Shown here: positions 57,717-64,000 of the stretch, in pieces
Layout of the letters: every line of letters begins with the position of its first letter
Position numbering within the stretch: the stretch's first letter is position 1
Assembly: GCA_038087015.1 (NCBI GenBank)
Contig: JASBNA010000020.1
Span: forward strand, 372,001 to 436,000
Origin: Cerrena zonata
Taxonomy: Eukaryota; Basidiomycota; Agaricomycetes; Polyporales; Cerrenaceae
Length of the DNA: 64,000 nt
Reading direction: 5' to 3'
Notes under the pieces: generated by a model
What the model saw: the letters and a program-made list of their open reading frames with translations, nothing else
What the model was told of the DNA's origin: nothing
Database searches by the model: none
Program-made: the position numbers and the translations under genes

Positions 57717-59246
57717 ATGGATTCTGTTCAGGAGATTGACTTGAAACGCCACAATGTAAATGTAGGAAATGCGTTAAAGAAGATCTTAACCGGAGCGAAA
57801 ACTCTCGCATCAGCTGTTAGTGTCGAACGCCAGATGCCTCTTCTAGACAACACTGATACTCAACGACGCTACTTAGACCGTACGTCTGACGAATTCCTCG
57901 TTACTTCCTACTACAAGACATGCACGTCTAGTGCGAAAGGTTTCTAAGGTAGCTACAGGTGAAACCATTGCTATTGACGAAATTGAATATCTGGAAGCTT
58001 AAGGAGACGACGCCCAACGAGCTCTTAATATTATCCAGGAGGTAATTGCCACTGGTTCCAAATCCTCATTGGTTATAGGTGACTTTTTCTTGGTGATAAG
58101 ATTCTGAATCGGCCTCTACAATCTTTAACGGCGGGGAACGACTCTTCGATCTCGGGAGACGAACGGCTTCGTACTACCATGATACGCCTGTCTCACAATT
58201 CACAAAAGGTACCCTCTTCCCTCTTCTTAAACATCGATCTGCCGAGGTTCGATGAGCTACCATTACGAGACGGGACCTGCACTAATGTCTATTCGCGAGA
58301 GTGTCGCAGAAAGCGAGTCGCTTGAGAGCGACTTCGTCTCTACGGTTCTTGGTATCTCAGCGAGTCGCAAGAACGTGTAGGTGGCTCATAAAAGTAATCA
58401 TTGGACGCCATATTCACCTTGTTTATTACAGGAATTTGATGTTGCCTGTTTACGATGGCAATGTCTCACACATCCAAATATCATGCCGTTGTATGGTATG
58501 GCCAAGGGGTCACATTCACCCGCCCTCGTGCTTCCGTGGTTTGAGCGAGGGCATATTAGGCATTATCTTCAGAGAATCGGCAACAAGACGGATGTTAGCC
58601 AGCGAATTACCTGGGTACATCCACTCGCGCGTCATACCCTGCCCCCGTACTGACTCCGACACCTCCAGATTCCAGAGATAGCGAGCGGACTGACTTATCT
58701 CCATGAAGAGGGTATACTCCATGGACGTTTGCGTAGAGTATGTGTATCAGAGCTTCGATTCTCAGCTCGTGATGCTGACCCTGCTTAGGAGAGAGTCCTT
58801 GTCTCCGATGAGGGAGTGGCACAACTGACAGACGTCACAATTATTCCCTTTCAGGAGCAGCGTGCCAGTGAAATAATTCCTTGGAAGGATACCGGAGAGA
58901 GATGGGTAGCACCAGAGGTCTCCCTGGGGGCACAGGAAACACTGTCTTCAGATGTATTTTCATTCGCTTTGCTGGGTATTGAAGTGAGTTCATGTAAATA
59001 CTACATCTTTCCATATCTCACTTTAAACTAATATATCCTCAGATATTCACAGCCGAAGTTCCATTCCCGGACTTGCATTCTTTTATAGTATCTGCATATG
59101 TTACCCAAGGTGTTCAACCTAATCGACCGATCTCAATGCCTGATAAAGTTTGGGAATTGATGAAGCAATGTTGGAACCTTGACCCACAGCAGCGACCATC
59201 TATGTCTCATATTGTTCATGCATTGCATGAGTGTACTACTCTATGA
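57717..59246 (+). pseudogene. Pseudokinase B (TKL-like), decayed
   Basis: This aligns along its whole length with the intact gene C at 59581. The helical N-terminal part is recognisable (RHARLVRKVSKVATGE), as are HPNIMPLYGMAKGSHSP, ALVLPWFERGHIRHYL, LHGRLRRERVLVSDEG, QLTDVTII, RWVAPEVSLG, DVFSFALL and the end QRPSMSHIVHALHE. It is broken at two points: a 6-bp insertion that brings a TAA at 58000-58002, and one missing T at about 58321 that gives TGA in the beta-3 strand. Restoring frame there would place Arg where gene C has the ATP-binding Lys. The catalytic loop is HGRLR, so it lacked the catalytic Asp before decay. Confidence 0.72.
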
Positions 59247-59580
59247 TAGGATCGTATGTGAAGCTGTAAGCATGTGTATTGAAATGTCTAAGCCAACCAG
59301 AAATGACACCTAATGGGTTTTGGCGTTGTGTGGGGAGGCGGATCATCTGCATATCGACACTCTTGAAAAAAAAGCACGATTGTACAAGATAGCATTTCCA
59401 TGGAGTATATCCCCTTTTAATTGAGTAATTACTGACTAATGTTACTGGAAAATACTAAACATGCCCGATGGGCGCTCCTCTGACTCGGAGTCCAACTTGA
59501 ACTTGCTCTGTGCCACAAGGTGTACTGAACGTTGTAATCAAGTTCCACCTGAGAAAATTCCCTCGCTTATTCTGAGTCTC

Positions 59581-61081
59581 ATGCAATCCACTCAAACGAT
59601 AGAAAAATCTGGCAATACTAAGGTAGGAAATGCGTTGAGGAAGATCTTCACGAGAGCGAAAGTCCTTGCGTCATCTGTCAGTGTCGAACGTCGCAAGCCC
59701 CCATTGAAATAACATTAATGTGTATCGCTATCCAGACCGTACTGCTGTCGGATTCTTTGTTATTTGCCTCTACAAGACATACACGACTAGTACGAACTAT
59801 ATCCAGGGTAGCCGTAGGTGACATCGTTGCCATCGACGAAATTGAACATCTCGAAGGAGACGACGCTCAACGCGCTCTTGATGTCATTCAAGAGGTGATT
59901 ATCCGTGGTTTCGTATTCGTAGCTTAACCGACGATACTTATTGATCACTAGGCTCTCGACCGACCCCTTGAGCTTGAGGCGACGGAAAGCAATTCTTTGA
60001 TCTCTGGTAATGAACGACTTTGCAACACTATGATACAACTATCCAACAATTCGAAAAAGGTGCCCTCTTCTCTATTCCTTGAACTTGAAATTCCAGACAC
60101 CCGTGAGCGACCATTACGAGCCGGAGCTTGCAACGATGTTTACTGCCGAGAGCACCATGGGAAGCGAGTCGCTCTCAAACGCATTCTTCCCCATATCTGG
60201 AGCATCACACAGGCCGAACAATGTGTACGTACGCGAGAACCTAATTCGTTAATGTTCGTTTGTTTTAATCCACTTATTTGCATTGTAGGACTTCTATGTC
60301 GCCTGTTTACGATGGAAACGTCTCAGTCACCCAAATATCGTGCCATTGTATGGTATGGCTAAAGGGTCGAATTCACCCATATTCGTCCTTCCATGGTTTG
60401 AGCGGGGGAACATTGGGGACTATCTACGCAGAACTGATGTTGAAGCAGACGTTAATCAGCGGATTACTTGGGTACTTTCTTTATAAGGTTACCCAGGTAC
60501 TTGCTATTGACGACTATATTTCAGATATCAGAAATAGCTAGCGGGCTCGCATGTCTACACAAGAATGGTATATACCATGGGGGCTTACGGAGGGTATGTA
60601 TATTAAGTATATATTTTGTAACTGCGATGCTTACCTTTCTTAGGAGAAAGTTCTTATATCTGACGATGGGGTTGCACAGCTTACAGATGCGATGATGACA
60701 CCTTTTCAAAGACAGCGAGATGGAGAACCAAACATCAGATGGGTAGCCCCCGAGCTTTACGAAGATGCTCACATCACATCATTTTCAGATGTATTTACAT
60801 TCGGGCTGTTGTGTGTGACGGTAAGCTGTCATTAAATTTAATATCCTCTGAATTTACCAATTATATTACTATATTGTTAGATCTTCACAGACGCAGTCCC
60901 ATTTCCAGACCTTGCTCCTAACCTAGCAGGTATGAGGATCATGAAAGGTAGCCAGCCCAGCCAACCGGCCACAATGCCTGATGAAATATGGACCCTGATA
61001 CAGCAATGTTTTGACTTTGATCCACAACGGAGGCCATCTATGTCTTATATCGTTACTGCCTTACATGAGAGAAAAACGTAA
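59581..61081 (+). CDS. Pseudokinase C (TKL-like), intact
   Basis: 385 aa in seven exons (59581-59676, 59736-59894, 59952-60224, 60289-60471, 60525-60593, 60644-60820, 60881-61081). Every exon is a multiple of three (all phase 0) and none contains a stop. About 120 N-terminal residues are helical (LEGDDAQRALDVIQEALD). The kinase-like domain follows, with a poor glycine loop (RAGACNDVYC), KRVALKRIL with the beta-3 Lys, HPNIVPLYG, YHGGLRREKVL, LTDAMMTPF, RWVAPELY, DVFTFG and RRPSMSYIV. The catalytic Asp of HRD/HGD is Gly, and the DFG Phe-Gly is Ala-Met, so phosphotransfer is unlikely. It could act as a scaffold or ATP sensor. Gene B is 334 bases upstream on the same strand. Confidence 0.82.
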
Positions 61082-61329
61082 TATGTATCTGATATGCGGG
61101 GTACTTCAAGTTTAGGTGAAGTGGAAAGTGTGATCCACGTTACAGTCGAGACGCTAATAACCAGTAGACCGTTTACAGAGAACCTGAACAAGACTAGAGC
61201 AGTGTTCCAAGCACACTCCTCTTTAGATGCTATCAATGCGACGATTGGAATGGCAGATCACAATTGAATGTATAATGTGCAGCTGTTCAGTGAGATGAGA
61301 ACATTGACGGTCGGCAGATCAGAAAGACT

Positions 61330-62040
61330 GAGGGACGCCTGCGCTCACCAGTGCAGTGGGGTTGGTAGCACGAGTGACCATTAGACAGGAGACGGACACG
61401 GTGGAGGAGGACACCCTGCTTGTCGTTGCCGCTGGTAATGCGGAGGATGTAACATTTCCATTCGTCACCGGGGGAGTCGGCGGGGACTTCCTGGGCGATC
61501 CTCTTCTCGTGGAAGACACGGCTGCAGGTTACGAGTTCCGCTAATTTTCTTCATAATCATATAGATCTAATACTTAAAACGTCGAGATTGGTTTCCCGAC
61601 CGTGGCTACATTGCTGGCCCTCTCCGTTTTCATTGTCAAGCAGGGTGAGAACGATATCCCAACATCCTCCCCAAGCGTCTCGGGCCCAAGCGGGTAACCA
61701 AGATCAGGAGGTTCTTCAACTTGTCGAAGGAAGACGATGTCAGAAAGTATGTTGTTCGTCGGGAGGTCAAGAACGCGAAGAAGGAGAACGCTAAGACTTA
61801 CACCAAGGCGTAAGTCTTTATTGCTACGGGTCTTGCTCCCCGAGATTCTAATGATTAGGTGAAATACAACCCTAAAATCCAACGATTGGTCATCCCCGTC
61901 CGTCTCCAACGTCGTCGTCACTTGCGTTCCCTCAAGCGCCGCAGGCTCGAGCACCAGAAGGAATAGAAGACGGAGTACGACGCTCTCCTCGCCGAGCGTA
62001 TTATCACAAGGAGAAGGTCGCCGCCGTCAAGGTATCAAGT
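61330..62040. pseudogene. Rearranged RPS6 pseudogene
   Basis: The left part (61330-61545, minus sense) matches the start of RPS6 exon 3 through the GERKR region, lacking 18 bp between two ACCCTGCTT direct repeats present in the real gene. The right part (about 61620-62035, plus sense) matches VKQGENDIP through the C-terminal helix, including the RPS6 intron, and carries an in-frame TAG (KE-stop-KTE). The two halves point in opposite directions, so the copy contains an inversion. Keeping an intron makes it a DNA duplicate, not a retrocopy. Confidence 0.85.
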
Positions 62041-62550
62041 GCGATGTACGGTGTGCTATCGTCATCATCTACGTTTTCTTCTTCCCCATGCTATGCAATT
62101 ACGACCCTGTCATCGAAGCCTGCGATCTGGGCGTGTAAACCTTGTGTCTTCCTGACGATGAGATTCGTCGTACTGCAATCCTGATGTCAGTTCATGTCCA
62201 AGCTTGACCTCCTGTGACTATTTCATCGATAGACCCGGAAATTGTGCGAGATGGTGTAGAAGTCTTCTCGTACGTCTATAGTAGTACCTACAATTCCCTA
62301 ATGTTTCAATCCTTGAATGCGACTGCTATCATGCAAGTTACAAGATACTTGAATGCGTTTGGAGTTATAGCATTGCGTAGTACTATGAGTATGCACAGAG
62401 ATTTTTTGTGTGAGCTCTGTCCGGCGCTACTGATTGGCACGTTCCCGACATCGTGCTAGTGACGCTTGCTGAAGTTGTGCCGCAACTTGATCCTCTGTAC
62501 GGTCATTTCCTTCTTAACGCGAACGAGACCATTCTTCATATCTGCGTACT
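62041..62550. other. Intergenic, no gene
   Basis: Lies between the RPS6 pseudogene and pseudokinase D. No supported frame. Confidence 0.35.
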
Positions 62551-64000
62551 ATGGACAATTCATCTTTCCTATCTAAAGCGAAAAGTAAATTCGCTGACGG
62601 TGTGGTACGAAGCAAAACGGTTCTTTCGGCCGTCAGTACTAGTCTAGATTTCGGTAATAATGCATGTTGATGCCTAGGAAGTTTAGAAATTCGGATCTGG
62701 CGTTTTCGATGCCGCAGTCTTCAGCCCTTCACGAATAAGCCGTGGCAATGTCTTACAGATTGTGAACAGATTGTTAGATGGCGACAGCGAAGCAACGGGC
62801 GAGCTCGAAAGTCTAAAAGGAGAAAACGCCAGGAAAGCCCTTGATGTTATACAAGAGGTAACACTCTCGATATGTGCTCCCTGAAACGTGTGGCTGACGT
62901 GTCCTAATTCTAGTTCTTAGATCATAACATTGATATCTCTGCTACTGAGACGGATTGGGGAATCCCATTATCGCCTGGTGTCCGACTAGTGCAGTCTATG
63001 GTGAAACTATCGCAGCTGTCTGGCCAATATCCTTCCCATTTCTTCGTTAAGGTCAATCCTCCATTAAGTTCTAAATCCAACCTAACAGTTGTGCGTGGAG
63101 GCTTTCAAACAGAAGTGTTTGTAAGTCAATATCAGAAGAAGAAAGTTGCTGTCAAACAGCTCCGTATGATCGCCTGGAGATTATTAGAACCTCAACGACA
63201 GATCGTACAAAATGTAGGAGTGCAAACTATAGATCTACTCATGCTTATGCGTACTAATAAGCTATCAGGAATTCTACCTGGCCTGCTTGGAATGGCGACA
63301 ATTTCGCCATCCCAATATCCTACCCATTTATGGGCTACTAGCGGAAGCGAGACAGCCTACGCTCATACTTCCGTGGCGTGAACGAGGAAATATTCGATGT
63401 TACTTGCAACAACCTGATGTACAGGTCGATGTCAAACAACGGATGAAATGGGTAAGTCTGTTCAAATGTTGTTACAAGATCACCGTTTTCGACATATCTA
63501 CAGATATCGGATATAGCCAACGGACTCTTTTACATGCACAGATGTCGTGAGTGTCATGGGAATTTGAGAGGGGTACGGCATTCTTCATCAAATTGTCTTC
63601 GCCCCGCATATCTGACGACGGGGTGGCGTTATCATTAGGACAAGATTCTCATTTCGGATGAGAATGTTGCCCAGATTACTGACATTGGAATGAGTCGTTT
63701 CCGGAAATACTGGTCTGAAGACATTATACCTGGAGTTGAACACAGTGATAGGTGGACTGCTCCGGAGGTTCTCGGGGGAGCGAACCCATCCACATTCTCT
63801 GATATGTTCTCATTTGGGCTAGTCTGCATTGAGGTAATGTGATCTTTCTAGTAGGTATTGAACCTTGCTGACTTCGCTTTCTCAGATATTCACAGAAGCC
63901 ATCCCATTTCCTGAATATTTCTCTATGGGGGCTGCTGACAAGATATTACTAGGTGAATATCCATGCCAACCAGAGAAGATGCCTGATGATCTTTGGAAGT
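62551..64000 (+). CDS. Pseudokinase D (TKL-like), cut by window end
   Basis: Sister of gene A in opposite orientation. The start is taken at ATG 62551 (MDNSSFLSKAKSKF), but the stretch 62645-62690 cannot be read through cleanly and may hold a very short intron or a defect. From there it reads FDAAVFSPSRISRG, ESLKGENARKALDVIQEFLDH and DWGIPLSPGVRLVQSMVKLS. The kinase-like domain follows with KKVAVKQLRM, HPNILPIYGLL, CHGNLRGDKILISDENV, ITDIGMSR, RWTAPEVLGG and FTEAIPFPEYF, up to the window edge. Where gene A has an extra base this copy is in frame (YLQQPDVQ). The catalytic Asp is again Asn. Confidence 0.7.

Noticed and set aside
61330..62040. Processed (retro) copy of RPS6
   Set aside because: The copy keeps the intron between exons 3 and 4 and has no poly-A tract, so it is a DNA-level duplicate.

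Overview
This is 64 kb of nuclear DNA from a filamentous fungus, most likely a mushroom-forming basidiomycete (Agaricomycete). The evidence is dense genes on both strands, many 50-65 nt introns, DUF1996/WSC secreted proteins, F-box and MYND/SET singletons, tandem TKL-like kinase genes, and eukaryotic housekeeping genes (SMC1, RPS6, RPS13, PDI, VPS68). I see no transposase, reverse transcriptase, CRISPR array or prokaryotic operon. All gene models were spliced by eye using GT-AG sites, frame continuity and family motifs.

Layout. 0.9-18 kb: an HMG-box regulator, a short-chain dehydrogenase, an ERp38-type PDI, tRNA-Ala with an intron, a MYND-finger protein, a Vps68/TMEM50 protein with a 1-nt frame break, a second HMG-box regulator and a SET-domain protein. 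18.5-23.6 kb: a decayed type I membrane protein, a trypsin-like protein cut off just after its catalytic serine, a small hairpin repeat module and a HAD phosphatase. 24.7-34 kb: cohesin SMC1 (21 exons) and a 1,349-aa disordered protein. 35-46.5 kb: an aldo-keto reductase, tRNA-Cys, an F-box protein, a DUF1996+WSC secreted protein and a membrane protein. 47-64 kb: an accessory region with four related kinase-like genes that all lack the catalytic aspartate, interleaved with a Gly/Ser-rich surface protein, a tiny secreted peptide, a PhzF-fold protein, the divergent RPS6/RPS13 pair and a broken, partly inverted RPS6 copy.

The most interesting part is the pseudokinase family. Its members share an N-terminal helical region, phase-0 introns and an HG[N/R/G]LR catalytic loop. 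At least one copy (59581-61081) is fully open. Two near-identical copies sit in opposite orientation at 47-48.5 kb and 62.5-64 kb, and the RPS6 debris beside the second points to local segmental duplication. Several otherwise good genes carry single-base frame breaks, often in short homopolymers, so assembly error and true decay must be separated before calling pseudogenes.
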